Assembly: GCA_002696485.1 (NCBI GenBank)
Contig: NZTP01000066.1
Location: 1-64,000, forward strand
From: Altibacter sp.
Lineage (GTDB): Bacteria > Bacteroidota > Bacteroidia > Flavobacteriales > Flavobacteriaceae
Direction: 5' to 3'
DNA: 64,000 nucleotides
Shown: in pieces, positions 8,160 through 18,000 of the stretch
How positions within the stretch are numbered: position 1 is the first letter of the stretch
How the letters are laid out: each line of letters opens with the position of its first letter
Program-made: the position numbers and the translations under genes
Notes under the pieces: model-generated
The model's database searches: none
What the model saw: only the letters and a program-made list of their open reading frames with translations
Told to the model about the DNA's origin: nothing

Positions 8160-8663
8160 ATGAACGACGAACACAACATACCGGATCACGGTTTCAAGGC
8201 GCCAAAAGATTATTTTGATTCCTTGGATGCGCGGCTTTTCGAATCGATTGCTTCGGAAGAAATTCCAAAAAACACCGGTTTTTCAATGCCCAACAGGTAT
8301 TTTGAAACACTGGATGAACGAATTATGGAATCTGTACTTCACAAAGAAGATGTCGGCAAAGTTCGACCGCTATTTAACCGCCGTTTTGTGGTTGCTGTCG
8401 CAGGGATCGCCGCAAGTCTCTTGTTGTTCTTCTCCTTACTGCAACAAAGTTCTCTAATGTCGGAAGGAGTCGAATACATAGAAACAACTATGCTCACTCA
8501 GTATATCGAAGAAGACGTGGATATCGATCTTTACGATGTGGTAGCCATCTTAGAGAATGAAGATGGTCCCGAAGTAACCTTTGAAAATTCCTTATTTACA
8601 AAAGCCGCTATGGAAGAGTATCTTTTGGAAAATGTGGAAGAAACAACCTTAATACAAGAATAA
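8160..8663 (+). CDS. Single-pass membrane protein, putative anti-sigma regulator
   Basis: This 167-residue protein is encoded between the ECF sigma factor and the sensor gene. It has one membrane helix (about 77-97, VVAVAGIAASLLLFFSLL), a cytoplasmic N-terminal part and an acidic periplasmic C-terminal part. The N-terminal part contains an evident internal duplication: GFKAPKDYFDSLDARLFESI (about 12-31) and GFSMPNRYFETLDERIMESV (about 41-60), sharing FxxPxxYFxxLDxRxxES. Position, topology and length fit an anti-sigma factor, but no zinc-binding ZAS motif is present, so this is inference from context. Its TAA shares the final A with the ATG of the next gene, implying coupled translation. Confidence 0.75.
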   Translation: MNDEHNIPDHGFKAPKDYFDSLDARLFESIASEEIPKNTGFSMPNRYFETLDERIMESVLHKEDVGKVRPLFNRRFVVAVAGIAASLLLFFSLLQQSSLMSEGVEYIETTMLTQYIEEDVDIDLYDVVAILENEDGPEVTFENSLFTKAAMEEYLLENVEETTLIQE

Positions 8664-9097
8664 TGAGAAGAATCGTATTTCTTTTGGTGTTTATTGGTGT
8701 GACCGCAACGGGACAGGAAGACCGCCATGAAAAGATAAAGGCACTAAAACGTGCATACATTACCGAAGCCCTGGAACTTACAACGACCGAAGCTGAAAAG
8801 TTCTGGCCTATCTACAATGCCTATGAAGAGAAGATGCATACACTAAAACGCAATGAGCGAAAAGAGTTTCGAATCTTCAAGGATGACGGTATCGAAACAC
8901 TTAGTGAGTCGGAAGCGAATGCACTTATTGAAAAGGTAAATGACTATCATGCCAAAGAATATCAATACCGTACAGCCTTGCTTCAAGATCTTAAAAATGT
9001 GTTGTCGGCAAAGAAAATTCTTAGGTTAAAGAAAGCAGAAGATGATTTTAAAAGACAGTTGCTTAAACAATACAGGCAGCGAAAAGGAAAAGAATAA
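8663..9097 (+). CDS. Spy/CpxP-like periplasmic sensor of an ECF sigma system
   Basis: This 144-residue exported protein has a signal peptide (about 1-18, cut after a TATG-type site before QEDRHEKI) and an almost wholly alpha-helical, charged mature part. The segment LELTTTEAEKFWPIYNAYEEKM (about 38-59) is typical of the flavobacterial proteins annotated as sensor of ECF-type sigma factor, which are related in form to the Spy/CpxP periplasmic chaperones. It would sit in the periplasm and report envelope stress to the membrane protein encoded just upstream. The one-base overlap with that gene and the terminator at 9144 define the 3-prime end of the operon. Confidence 0.85.
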   Translation: MRRIVFLLVFIGVTATGQEDRHEKIKALKRAYITEALELTTTEAEKFWPIYNAYEEKMHTLKRNERKEFRIFKDDGIETLSESEANALIEKVNDYHAKEYQYRTALLQDLKNVLSAKKILRLKKAEDDFKRQLLKQYRQRKGKE

Positions 9098-9143
9098 TTG
9101 GTTGGTTTTTTGTGAATTGTGATTTTTTGTTAAATTCAATTCG

Positions 9144-9172
9144 AAAATGGGGTCTTCGGACCCCATTTTTTT
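9144..9172. terminator. Bidirectional terminator with TTCG tetraloop
   Basis: A perfect 11-bp stem, AAAATGGGGTC / GACCCCATTTT, closes a TTCG loop and is followed by Ts on the plus strand and A-flanked on the other side. It serves the convergent sensor and BNR lipoprotein genes; the last bases overlap the stop codon of the latter. Confidence 0.92.
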
Positions 9173-10214
9173 ATTGCTCAAATTGCAGTTTTGCTATTTT
9201 GTACTGACCGCTTGCGTATGCCAATGAATCGTTTACAAACTCCAAGGCAAAGAATCCTTCCGAAGATAATTCACTCCAAGACCGGCCTTCGTCCGGGCTG
9301 TAGGAGATACCCGGTGATCCAACAGCAACAAGTCCTTTTCCCTCACTGCCGGGTACAAACTTAACAGAAGATCGGTACCCCGGTCCGGTTCCGTTACTAA
9401 TAAGATTCCATGTCTTCCCCCCATCTTTTGTCAAGGCTTTATTACCTTCATTGAACGCTTTATTCTCCCAGTCACCCCCAAAGATCACTCCCACTTTATC
9501 ATTATAAAAATCGATACTGTAGATCCCGGTCATAGCCTTTCCTTGAATGATAGGCGTATTAAAAACCTCCCATGTCTTGCCTCTATCGGGCGAATGGAAT
9601 ACACGAGCACGTTTGCCACCGGTTGCGATCCAGGTGTGGTCACCAAAGATAGCGATGTTTGAATTACTTGCTGCAAAAGCTGCCTCTCCTTCCGTCACAG
9701 GAGGCAAAAGGTCGCAACTTAATTTCTCCCACGAATTTCCACCGTTTCGGGTAATAATGACCGACAAGCATCCATTGGTAGGATCGCCCATGGCAATGCC
9801 CTCTTTGTCATTCCAAAATGCCATTGAATCGTAAAAAACTCGTTCTCCTTCTTCAAAATAAACCTCTTCAATAAAGGTAGCACTTCGGCCGTCAAATCCA
9901 ATTTTATAGAGAACTGCAGGATTGGAAATACTCAAAACAAATACGGCATTCTCGATGGCGGTGATCGCTCGAAAATGTAGAAAAGATTCCTCGTATTTAA
10001 TAGTTGCCAGTTTTGGTATCGTTCCGTCTATGAGACCTACCATGCCCTCGTTGGCAGCAAACCATACTTTGTGGTCATCAATGGGCGCAATGGCTCGAAT
10101 ACTCAGGCTATCTGAAAAAATAGGTGTTATGCTGACGGAAGTGAATGTTCTTTTTGGCTCTGTGGAACAGGACACTAACAGTAAAGAAACGAAAAGGGCA
10201 AGAATCAAGCGCAT
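9171..10214 (-). CDS. BNR/YCF48-like beta-propeller lipoprotein
   Basis: This 347-residue protein is a predicted lipoprotein with a lipobox (LLLVSC, Cys about 16) after MRLILALFVSLLL. The mature part contains repeated Asp-box/BNR signatures such as TRNGGNSWEKL, SPDRGKTWEVF, TKDGGKTWNLI and SPDEGRSWSEL, the blade motif of sialidase-like and YCF48/Hcf136-like propellers. It lacks the catalytic residues of sialidases and is often annotated as an oxidoreductase or photosystem-assembly-like protein; neither name is supported here. It probably binds ligand or protein at the cell envelope. The ATG at 10214 is preferred over a TTG 27 bases upstream because it starts directly at the signal peptide. 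Confidence 0.85.
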   Translation of the reverse strand: MRLILALFVSLLLVSCSTEPKRTFTSVSITPIFSDSLSIRAIAPIDDHKVWFAANEGMVGLIDGTIPKLATIKYEESFLHFRAITAIENAVFVLSISNPAVLYKIGFDGRSATFIEEVYFEEGERVFYDSMAFWNDKEGIAMGDPTNGCLSVIITRNGGNSWEKLSCDLLPPVTEGEAAFAASNSNIAIFGDHTWIATGGKRARVFHSPDRGKTWEVFNTPIIQGKAMTGIYSIDFYNDKVGVIFGGDWENKAFNEGNKALTKDGGKTWNLISNGTGPGYRSSVKFVPGSEGKGLVAVGSPGISYSPDEGRSWSELSSEGFFALEFVNDSLAYASGQYKIAKLQFEQ

Positions 10215-10228
10215 GAAAAAAATTTTGT

Positions 10229-10236
10229 CAAAAGTA
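10229..10236 (-). promoter_or_regulatory. -7 box of the BNR lipoprotein gene
   Basis: Read on the minus strand this is TACTTTTG, a full match to TAnnTTTG, 14 bases before the ATG at 10214. It also falls inside the upstream TTG-start extension and so supports the shorter start. No -33 TTG at standard spacing. Confidence 0.5.
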
Positions 10237-10262
10237 ATCAAAACAATTCATACCGATTGTGA

Positions 10263-10270
10263 TACCTTTG
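10263..10270 (+). promoter_or_regulatory. -7 box of the rRNA methyltransferase gene
   Basis: TACCTTTG fits TAnnTTTG perfectly, 21 bases before the ATG at 10292. It lies inside the longer open frame that starts with GTG at 10259, so the ATG is the true start. Confidence 0.6.
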
Positions 10271-10291
10271 CAGTCCACATTTAATAAAGCA

Positions 10292-11509
10292 ATGAAATTA
10301 CATAGAAACTTAGTTTTTGCCACCATAGATTCACTTCACATGATCTTCAATGAGCAGAAGCAAGCAGATAAAGTCTTGAGGAATACGCTTAAGCGCGATA
10401 AGCGTTGGGGTTCACGGGATCGTAGTTTCATCGCTGAAACTACCTACGATATTGTTCGCTGGAAGCGACTGTATGCAGAGATTGCCGAAGTGAAGGAGCC
10501 ATTTGATAGGCCCAACCTTTTTCGTCTCTTTGCTGTTTGGGCGACGCTCAACGGGATCAAACTTCCCGATTGGAAGCAACTGGAAGATACTCCGGTACGA
10601 CGTATTAAAGGTCGCTTTGATGAACTGTCTAAAATTAGAAAATACAGAGAGTCCATACCTGATTGGTTGGATGAGTTAGGAGAAAAAGAATTGGGCAAAC
10701 GATGGGACAAAGAGATCGCTGCGCTCAATGAATTAGCCGATGTTGTACTACGTGTAAACCCATTAAAAGCTACGGTAGTTCAGGTACAAAATGAATTGTC
10801 CGATCTAGAGATAGAAACCGAAACCATTCCCGGCAGCCCCTATGCCTTAAAGCTAAAGGAGCGCGCCAATGTTTTCAGCACGGACGCTTTTAAAAACGGT
10901 TGGTTTGAAGTGCAGGATGCATCGTCCCAATTGGTGGCGCAATTACTCGACCCGAAGCCCGGTATGCGCGTAATCGATGCCTGTGCCGGTGCAGGCGGCA
11001 AAAGCCTCCATATCGCTTCACTTATGGAAAATAAGGGTCAGGTGATCGCTATGGATATTTATGAAAATAAGTTACATGAACTAAAACGTCGCGCCCGGCG
11101 GGATGGAATTCACAATATTGAAACCCGTGTGATCGATTCGACCAAGGTGGTAAAAAAACTGATTGAAAAAGCTGATAAGGTCTTGATCGATGCACCATGT
11201 TCCGGTTTGGGGGTGTTGAAACGAAATCCCGATTCCAAATGGAAGATGGATCCGGAATTTTTGGAACAGATCAAAAAGAATCAAGCAGAGATCTTAGATT
11301 CCTATTCCAGAATGGTAAGACCCGGTGGAGAACTTTTATATGCCACCTGCTCAATTCTTCCTTCAGAGAATGATGCTCAAATCAAGGCTTTCCTAAAACG
11401 TGATGAAGGGAAGGAATTTAGTTTAGTAAAAGACAAAAAAATATGGCCAAGTGAATCCGGTTTTGATGGATTCTACATGGCGTTGCTTAAAAAAAATGAT
11501 GCAGAATGA
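10292..11509 (+). CDS. RsmB-like RNA (cytosine-5) methyltransferase
   Basis: This 405-residue enzyme of the NOL1/NOP2/Sun family transfers a methyl group from S-adenosylmethionine to C5 of a cytosine, most likely in 16S rRNA. The N-terminal third resembles the NusB-like RNA-binding domain of RsmB. The catalytic domain shows SAM motif I DACAGAGGKSLHIAS (about 228-242), the motif VLIDAPCSGLGVLKRNPD (motif IV, with one of the two catalytic cysteines) and YATCSILPSEND (motif VI cysteine about 350). RsmB of E. coli methylates C967; equivalence here is likely but not proven. The start is set by the promoter at 10263. The stop TGA overlaps the ATG of the next gene by four bases (ATGA). Confidence 0.9.
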   Translation: MKLHRNLVFATIDSLHMIFNEQKQADKVLRNTLKRDKRWGSRDRSFIAETTYDIVRWKRLYAEIAEVKEPFDRPNLFRLFAVWATLNGIKLPDWKQLEDTPVRRIKGRFDELSKIRKYRESIPDWLDELGEKELGKRWDKEIAALNELADVVLRVNPLKATVVQVQNELSDLEIETETIPGSPYALKLKERANVFSTDAFKNGWFEVQDASSQLVAQLLDPKPGMRVIDACAGAGGKSLHIASLMENKGQVIAMDIYENKLHELKRRARRDGIHNIETRVIDSTKVVKKLIEKADKVLIDAPCSGLGVLKRNPDSKWKMDPEFLEQIKKNQAEILDSYSRMVRPGGELLYATCSILPSENDAQIKAFLKRDEGKEFSLVKDKKIWPSESGFDGFYMALLKKNDAE

Positions 11510-12552
11510 AAAACGTAATACTCCTTGGCTTTCTATGGGCTGTTCAATGTGCGTACGGGCAGCAACCGTATTATAACGACGTCGATCTTTCCTTAACCGG
11601 TCAAGATCTATACTTCGAATTACAATCCAAGATCGATATATCCAACAATACATTTACGTATGGGGATGTACGCGATGCCCTAAAGATTACAGATGAAGAC
11701 CCAAATAACGCGAACAATGTTCTTTTGATCTATGGTTATAATGACACCGATGGAAATTGTACTACAGATAGGACAAGAGACGAGGACGACTTTGGCGGTT
11801 TAAGCTGTGAATATAATCGTGAGCATGTCTTTGCCCGTTCCAATGCAAACCCCGATATGGGTGATGTGAGCAATGGTACGACCGGCATTGGGGCAGATCC
11901 TCATAATTTACGAGCCAGTGACCAGCAAATGAACAATAATAAAGGCAGTAAGAAATTTGCAGCCGGCTCCGGTACTGCGGGAAATGTGGGTAGCGGTCAT
12001 TGGTATCCCGGTGACGAATGGAAAGGTGATGTTGCGCGTATGATGATGTACATGTACACCCGTTATGGTGACCGCTGCCTGCCTGCTCTCAATGGAGTTG
12101 GAAGCACACAAGGTAGTACACAAATGCTTCAAGTTCTTTTGGAATGGAATGCGGAAGACCCTGTGAGTGAATACGAAGACCAGCGTAATCCTTATTTGGA
12201 GACTGCCTATGGAAACCGAAATCCTTTTATTGATAATCCGTATTTGGCAACCCTAATTTGGGGAGGTCCGGCTGCAGAGGATCGTTGGAACTTACTCTCG
12301 GTAAATGACGCTGTTGGTGACGCATTCGTGGTATATCCTAACCCTGCTTCGGAAGTGGTCCATATTAAAGTCACAGGTGCTTTTCAGCCTTCTTCGGTTG
12401 TTCTTTATGATACGATGGGACGCATCGTTCTTCAGCGTAATCTAAACACACAACAGACCACTATTTCCCTTGCTTCTTTTGCTGAAGGAATTTATCTTAT
12501 AGAACTTCAGAATAGAGAAATGAAAGTAATCAAGAAGGTGGTAATTGAATAA
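11506..12552 (+). CDS. Secreted endonuclease I family nuclease with T9SS sorting domain
   Basis: This 348-residue protein has a signal peptide (about 1-18, ending CAYGQ) and an endonuclease I (EndA/Vvn-type) domain at about 25-255, a His-Me finger nuclease. The motif CEYNREHVFARS places the likely general base at His107, and GADPHNLRASDQQMNNNKGS carries the asparagine metal site. The C-terminal 75 residues, beginning around VYPNPASEVVHIKVTG and ending MKVIKKVVIE, form a T9SS type A sorting domain that directs export across the outer membrane. Its job would be degradation of extracellular DNA for phosphate or nucleosides. Four-base overlap with the methyltransferase gene suggests co-transcription, though no functional link is apparent. 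Confidence 0.93.
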   Translation: MKNVILLGFLWAVQCAYGQQPYYNDVDLSLTGQDLYFELQSKIDISNNTFTYGDVRDALKITDEDPNNANNVLLIYGYNDTDGNCTTDRTRDEDDFGGLSCEYNREHVFARSNANPDMGDVSNGTTGIGADPHNLRASDQQMNNNKGSKKFAAGSGTAGNVGSGHWYPGDEWKGDVARMMMYMYTRYGDRCLPALNGVGSTQGSTQMLQVLLEWNAEDPVSEYEDQRNPYLETAYGNRNPFIDNPYLATLIWGGPAAEDRWNLLSVNDAVGDAFVVYPNPASEVVHIKVTGAFQPSSVVLYDTMGRIVLQRNLNTQQTTISLASFAEGIYLIELQNREMKVIKKVVIE

Positions 12553-12553
12553 A

Positions 12554-12580
12554 AAAAGAGCGGACATTGTCCGCTCTTTT
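12554..12580. terminator. Bidirectional terminator
   Basis: A perfect 12-bp stem AAAAGAGCGGAC / GTCCGCTCTTTT with an ATT loop is flanked by A-run and T-run and lies between two convergent genes. Confidence 0.93.
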
Positions 12581-12602
12581 CTTTTATAATTCTCTATAGA
12601 AT

Positions 12603-14792
12603 TTATTCGACTATGATCTTCGCCGATTTGTAACCGTTCGACGTAAGTCCTCCCACTTTTACAATATAAACTCCGCTAGCAGCATAAGACATATCCAGTT
12701 TAAGACGGAACGCTCCCCCTTCATTCTGGACTGTTTTCACACCCATTTGCTGTCCTAACGTATTATATACAGCAATATAAGCCATACCTTCGTACTGTGA
12801 CTTTAGTAAGACATCGTATTGGTTTTTAGCATTAGAAGTAATAATGAGTTTAGCATCGTCTGTAGCGAAATCATCAATACCAAGCGTAATGTTCTCCACT
12901 TCTTTAACGAATGCATCATTTGCAGCCAACTGATCTCCGGCTAATACGGTTCTCGCCTCCAACTCATAGGTTTGCTCTGGTGTGGATAAATCTACGGTAG
13001 CAGTAAATGTATAAGAACCTGCTTCGTTAGGAGCTATAGTGCCGGAAAACGTTTCTGAAGCAACTAAGTTTCCATCAAGATAAAGTTCTAACGGAATATT
13101 AGTTTGCGGTGCCAATCCGAAATTACGAATAGAGATATCCACTGTCTCGGCAGCGGTAAGTTCCCCGTCATTGGGCTCTATAATATTGTCAACTCCAACA
13201 TCGTTTGCCAACTGCGTAGACAGCGAGAAAGAAGCGATTCGTGTTCTCCAAAAATTAGTTGGATTAAAATACTGAGCCGTATGCCAGAAGGTAGTTCCAT
13301 TTGGATCCATACTTAGGTGAGAGTAATCTCCAAATCGGTTAGAAAAGGTTTGCACGCCGTTTCCATCGACAATTACTTGTTCGGCTTGTGTCATGACTCC
13401 CAAAGGATCATTATTGAATCGGCCTGTAAATCGAACACCAACTCGCAAAGTGGCACTGGCTATATTGAATCCCATTCCAATATTGCCTAATTCATCCATA
13501 GCGGCACTCCCCATGAATCGACTGTGTCCGTCATCTGGAGCATAGGTACCTTCTTGAAATAAGGTCCATGGACCCACTCCGCTATTTCGAAGCTCTATCC
13601 ATCTCACACCGGATGTGTTTGCTAAATCTACATCCACATTAAAAGTAATAACCCATGAATTATGGGTGGCAAAACTTCTGTAATTTGCTGCGTACGAGAT
13701 AATCCCTCCTTGCATATCAATTTTTTGAGAGGTCCCCGGTTGATTTACATCTCCTTGACCGAAAGGTGAAAAGGTAGAGTTGAAATCAGCTACCGGAATT
13801 TCCAAAGGTGCCGAAATCGTTGAGTTACCTATAGTAGTCCAATCCACGTCTATTTCCCAAACCTTTATATGGTCGAAACTAACACCACTCCAACCATCGT
13901 CTTGTAAGAACGTAATATATCCGGGGACATTTGCCGGAAAATTTGTGCCTAGCAAGTTCGCTGGCTCCGGACTCTCAATAGTGTTAGGATTAAAGACTAT
14001 TCCCGGTAACGGGAATCCTACTATTTGAGGAGAGGGCCCTCCGGCCAATATAACATCGCGTTCCATGACATATACCCTGTTTGCGTCTCCACCAAGCTTA
14101 TTTGCTGTAAGGTAATAACCGTCGGGCCAAACCGTGTAATGAGGGTAATCCGGAAAACCTGCAAAAGTAAACGTATATACGTTGTACGTTCCGGTAGGGT
14201 CGTTGGTAGTAGATACTCCAACAACCAAGGTGTTTGTTGGCGCCGAAGGATTTGCCGTTCCAAACTGACTCACAAAGAATCGATCTGCCAATTGGTCATA
14301 CATCACAATGGGATCTCCATTGTTCATTCCGTTTCCTAAAAAAGTACCTAAGGCCACCGGCCCCACCAATAAGTTTCCTGTTTTATCAAAAATCTTCACC
14401 GCCGAATTAAAGGCGTGAACATAGTGATTTGGTCCTACAGCTCCAGTAGGGTCTGGTGGAATGAAGCCGGACTCATTCGCTAACCCACCGTCAAAATTTT
14501 GCTCCAATGCAAAACGATACTGATCGCCAAAGTCATCTTGACGCAACGGATCTTCACCGGTTGGTAATGCATTAGGGTTGGTTTGTTCGTTCGATCTTCT
14601 TCCATTGGCAACGATCTTTAATTCTTGGATCGTTCGGGTTGGATCGCTTTCAAGCTTTGCGTAATCCCGAAGAGGCATGGTCTCTCCCAAAAAAGTTCCC
14701 ACGATCACATCGGTAGGACCGGAACCTTCTTGAGCAATAATACCCACTCCAAAGAGAAAAGCAAACGCCATTAGTAAATTTTTCATTTTCAT
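12603..14792 (-). CDS. Large secreted protein of unknown function with T9SS sorting domain
   Basis: This 729-residue protein starts with a signal peptide (MKMKNLLMAFAFLFGVGIIAQ). The central part (about 100-500) contains the phrase ESGFIPPDPTGAVGPNHYVH and DPIVMYDQLADRFFVSQF, which recur in large surface proteins of Bacteroidota and Proteobacteria whose fold is probably a beta-propeller. A CARDB-like adhesion module (about 535-640, VGVDNIIEPNDGELTAAETVDISIRN) follows, and the final 80 residues form the T9SS sorting domain (ending SNGYKSAKIIVE). No catalytic motif is recognisable, so an adhesive or binding role is the best inference. It is a single gene with a shared terminator at 12554. Residue positions are approximate. 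Confidence 0.88.
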   Translation of the reverse strand: MKMKNLLMAFAFLFGVGIIAQEGSGPTDVIVGTFLGETMPLRDYAKLESDPTRTIQELKIVANGRRSNEQTNPNALPTGEDPLRQDDFGDQYRFALEQNFDGGLANESGFIPPDPTGAVGPNHYVHAFNSAVKIFDKTGNLLVGPVALGTFLGNGMNNGDPIVMYDQLADRFFVSQFGTANPSAPTNTLVVGVSTTNDPTGTYNVYTFTFAGFPDYPHYTVWPDGYYLTANKLGGDANRVYVMERDVILAGGPSPQIVGFPLPGIVFNPNTIESPEPANLLGTNFPANVPGYITFLQDDGWSGVSFDHIKVWEIDVDWTTIGNSTISAPLEIPVADFNSTFSPFGQGDVNQPGTSQKIDMQGGIISYAANYRSFATHNSWVITFNVDVDLANTSGVRWIELRNSGVGPWTLFQEGTYAPDDGHSRFMGSAAMDELGNIGMGFNIASATLRVGVRFTGRFNNDPLGVMTQAEQVIVDGNGVQTFSNRFGDYSHLSMDPNGTTFWHTAQYFNPTNFWRTRIASFSLSTQLANDVGVDNIIEPNDGELTAAETVDISIRNFGLAPQTNIPLELYLDGNLVASETFSGTIAPNEAGSYTFTATVDLSTPEQTYELEARTVLAGDQLAANDAFVKEVENITLGIDDFATDDAKLIITSNAKNQYDVLLKSQYEGMAYIAVYNTLGQQMGVKTVQNEGGAFRLKLDMSYAASGVYIVKVGGLTSNGYKSAKIIVE

Positions 14793-14970
14793 AGTGTTGT
14801 TTTTAAATTAAGTTGATGTTTAATGATGGCTAAATATTGCACTTAGAATCTGCAAGATAAGTTATAAAACTGAAACTAAAAACCCACTAAGCCGATAGAC
14901 CACTGTATTTCTTTACAATTCTTTTAATCAGGGGCAACTATTTAGCACACAAGAATCCACTAAAAATAAT

Positions 14971-14978
14971 TACCTTTG
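14971..14978 (+). promoter_or_regulatory. -7 box of purL
   Basis: TACCTTTG is a perfect TAnnTTTG, 55 bases before the purL ATG. It is preceded by very AT-rich DNA with no -33 TTG at 17-23 bases. Confidence 0.55.
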
Positions 14979-15032
14979 CATTTTGCTAAATAAGGCAATA
15001 CGACTTTTAAAATTCATTTAAATACTCTCTGG

Positions 15033-18000
15033 ATGATCCACTTTTTTGGGAATGTAAAAAAAACACTTTTTGCTGTCCAATCTACCGCCCAACTTACTCC
15101 TTCTTCCATTCAAAAATTGGAATGGCTTTTTGGCAACCAGCCTAAATTAGAGGAATCCGTTGTTGCGGATTTTTTTATTGGACCACGAACCAGCATGGTG
15201 ACACCTTGGAGCACAAATGCCGTAGAGATCACTCAAAATATGGGTATCTCAGGAATCGTTCGAATTGAGGAGTTCACACAGGTGAGTGAAGACTTCACCA
15301 ACTTCGATCCCATGCTTTCTCAAAAATTCAGTGTTTTGGATCAGGATCTTTTTACAATTAAGATCCAACCCGAACCCATTAAAGAGATCGATGATATCGC
15401 TGCGTATAATGTGCAAGAAGGCTTGGCTTTAAATGCTGAAGAAATTGAGTATTTGGAAGCGCTTTCAGAAAAACTGAACCGCAAACTTACCGATAGCGAA
15501 GTATTTGGCTTCAGCCAAGTGAACAGCGAGCATTGCCGTCATAAGATATTTAACGGCACCTTCGAGATCGATGGCCAAGAAATGCCTTCTTCTCTTTTCA
15601 AACTTATAAAAAAAACGTCTCAGGAACATCCCAACGATATCGTTTCTGCGTATAAGGACAACGTAGCCTTTATTAAGGGCCCGAAAGCAACCCAATTTGC
15701 CCCTAAGAGTGCCGATACGCCGGATTATTACCAACATACCGAGTTCGACAGTGTCATCTCCTTAAAGGCCGAGACCCATAATTTTCCAACAACCGTCGAG
15801 CCCTTCAATGGTGCCGCAACCGGAAGTGGCGGAGAGATCCGTGACCGATTGGCAGGAGGAAAAGGGTCCCTACCCTTGGCAGGAACCGCTGTGTATATGA
15901 CCTCATATTCTCGCCTCGAAGCAAATCGTCCGTGGGAAAATGCGGTTCAAGAACGTGATTGGTTGTACCAAACTCCTTTAGACATCTTAATTAAGGCGAG
16001 CAACGGTGCTTCCGATTTCGGAAATAAATTTGGACAACCGCTTATTGCAGGATCTGTACTCACATTCGAACACAAAGAAGATGCCCGCATTCTCGGTTTC
16101 GATAAAGTGATCATGATGGCCGGCGGTATAGGCTACGGAAAAGCAGACCAAGCGATTAAAGAAACGCCTAAGACAGGAGATCAAGTTGTGATCCTCGGAG
16201 GCGAGAACTACCGGATAGGGATGGGCGGTGCGGCTGTTTCTTCGGCAGATACCGGTGAATTTTCAAGCGGTATCGAACTCAATGCGATCCAACGGTCCAA
16301 TCCTGAAATGCAAAAACGTGCTGCCAATGCCATTCGGGGCATGGTGGAAAGCGAAAAGAATCCGATTGTCTCCATCCACGATCACGGTGCGGGAAGACAC
16401 CTTAACTGTTAAAGTGAACTCGTAGAGGAAACCGGTGGTAAGATAGATCTTGACAAATTGCCCGTTGGTGACCCAACGCTGTCAGCAAAAGAAATCATAG
16501 GCAATGAATCGCAAGAGCGTATGGGTCTTGTTATTGGTAAAGAATATATTGAAACATTGCAACGAGTGGCCGCACGAGAACGTGCTCCCATGTATCAAGT
16601 GGGTGAAGTTACAGGCGATCACAGATTTACTTTTGAAAGTGCGAGCAGCGGTGCCAAACCTATGGATTTTGAACTTACCGATATGTTTGGAAGTTCTCCT
16701 AAAACCGTCTTAAAGGACACTCGTATTCAACGGACCTACAATGATCCTTCGTACGATCTGGAAAATATAGAAAACTATGTACATCAAGTATTGCAGTTGG
16801 AAGCTGTAGCCTGTAAAGATTGGCTTACGAATAAGGTGGATCGTTGTGTGACCGGACGTGTTGCGAAACAACAATGTGCCGGGTCCTTACAACTTCCATT
16901 GAACAATTGCGGTGTAATGGCGTTGGATTACAATGGTAAAGAAGGCGTTGCCACTTCTATTGGGCACTCCCCCATTAGCGGTTTGGTAGATCCGGTAGCA
17001 GGATCGAGAAATTCCATTACCGAAGCACTTACAAACATTGTTTGGGCTCCTTTGGAAAAGGGGTTAAAAAGTGTTTCTTTATCTGCCAACTGGATGTGGC
17101 CTTGTAACAATCCTGGTGAAGATGCCAGATTATATGAGGCAGTACAAGGCGTGAGTGATTTTGCTATCGATCTTGGAATCAATGTGCCCACCGGTAAGGA
17201 CTCTTTGTCCATGAAACAAAAATACAAGAATGAAGAAGTCATCGCTCCGGGTACTGTGATCATTTCGGCGGCAGGACATTGTAAAGACATTAAGAAGGTC
17301 GTTGAACCGGTCCTGCAAAAAAACGGCGGTAGCATTTACTATATCAATATCTCACAAGACAGCTTTAAGCTGGGCGGCTCTTCCTTTGGGCAAATCCTGA
17401 ATGCTGTTGGATCTGAAGTACCAACAGTTAAAAATGCTGCATATGTTAAACATGTATTCAACACATTACAACATTTAATCATGGATGATCAAATCCTAGC
17501 CGGACATGATGTTGCTTCGGGTGGGTTGATCACAACCTTATTGGAAATATGTTTTGCAGATCGCGATCTTGGCGCGAATCTCGATCTTTCGGGCATGGGA
17601 GAAGACGATCTAATTAAAATTTTGTTTGCTGAAAATTGTGGCGTAGTGATCCAAGCTTCGGAAGATGAAGCATTTGAAAGAGTTCTTTCAGAAAATAAGA
17701 TCGATTGCGTTAAGATAGGAATCGTTACTGAAGCTGAGGTCCTTCAGCTGAAGCACCCACAAAAAGAATTACATTTCAGAATTCCTGAAACACGTGACCA
17801 ATGGTACCGCACCTCCTATTTGCTGGACAAACGACAAAGTGGAGCACAACTTGCGAAAGAGCGTTTCGACAATTATAAGAATCAGCCGTTACAATTCAAG
17901 TTCCCAAATACATTTACAGGCAAGTTATCGACTGCGAATATAGGAGCAGCAGTCGACAAGCCTAGACTAAAGGCTGCTGTGATTCGTGAAAAGGGAAGTA

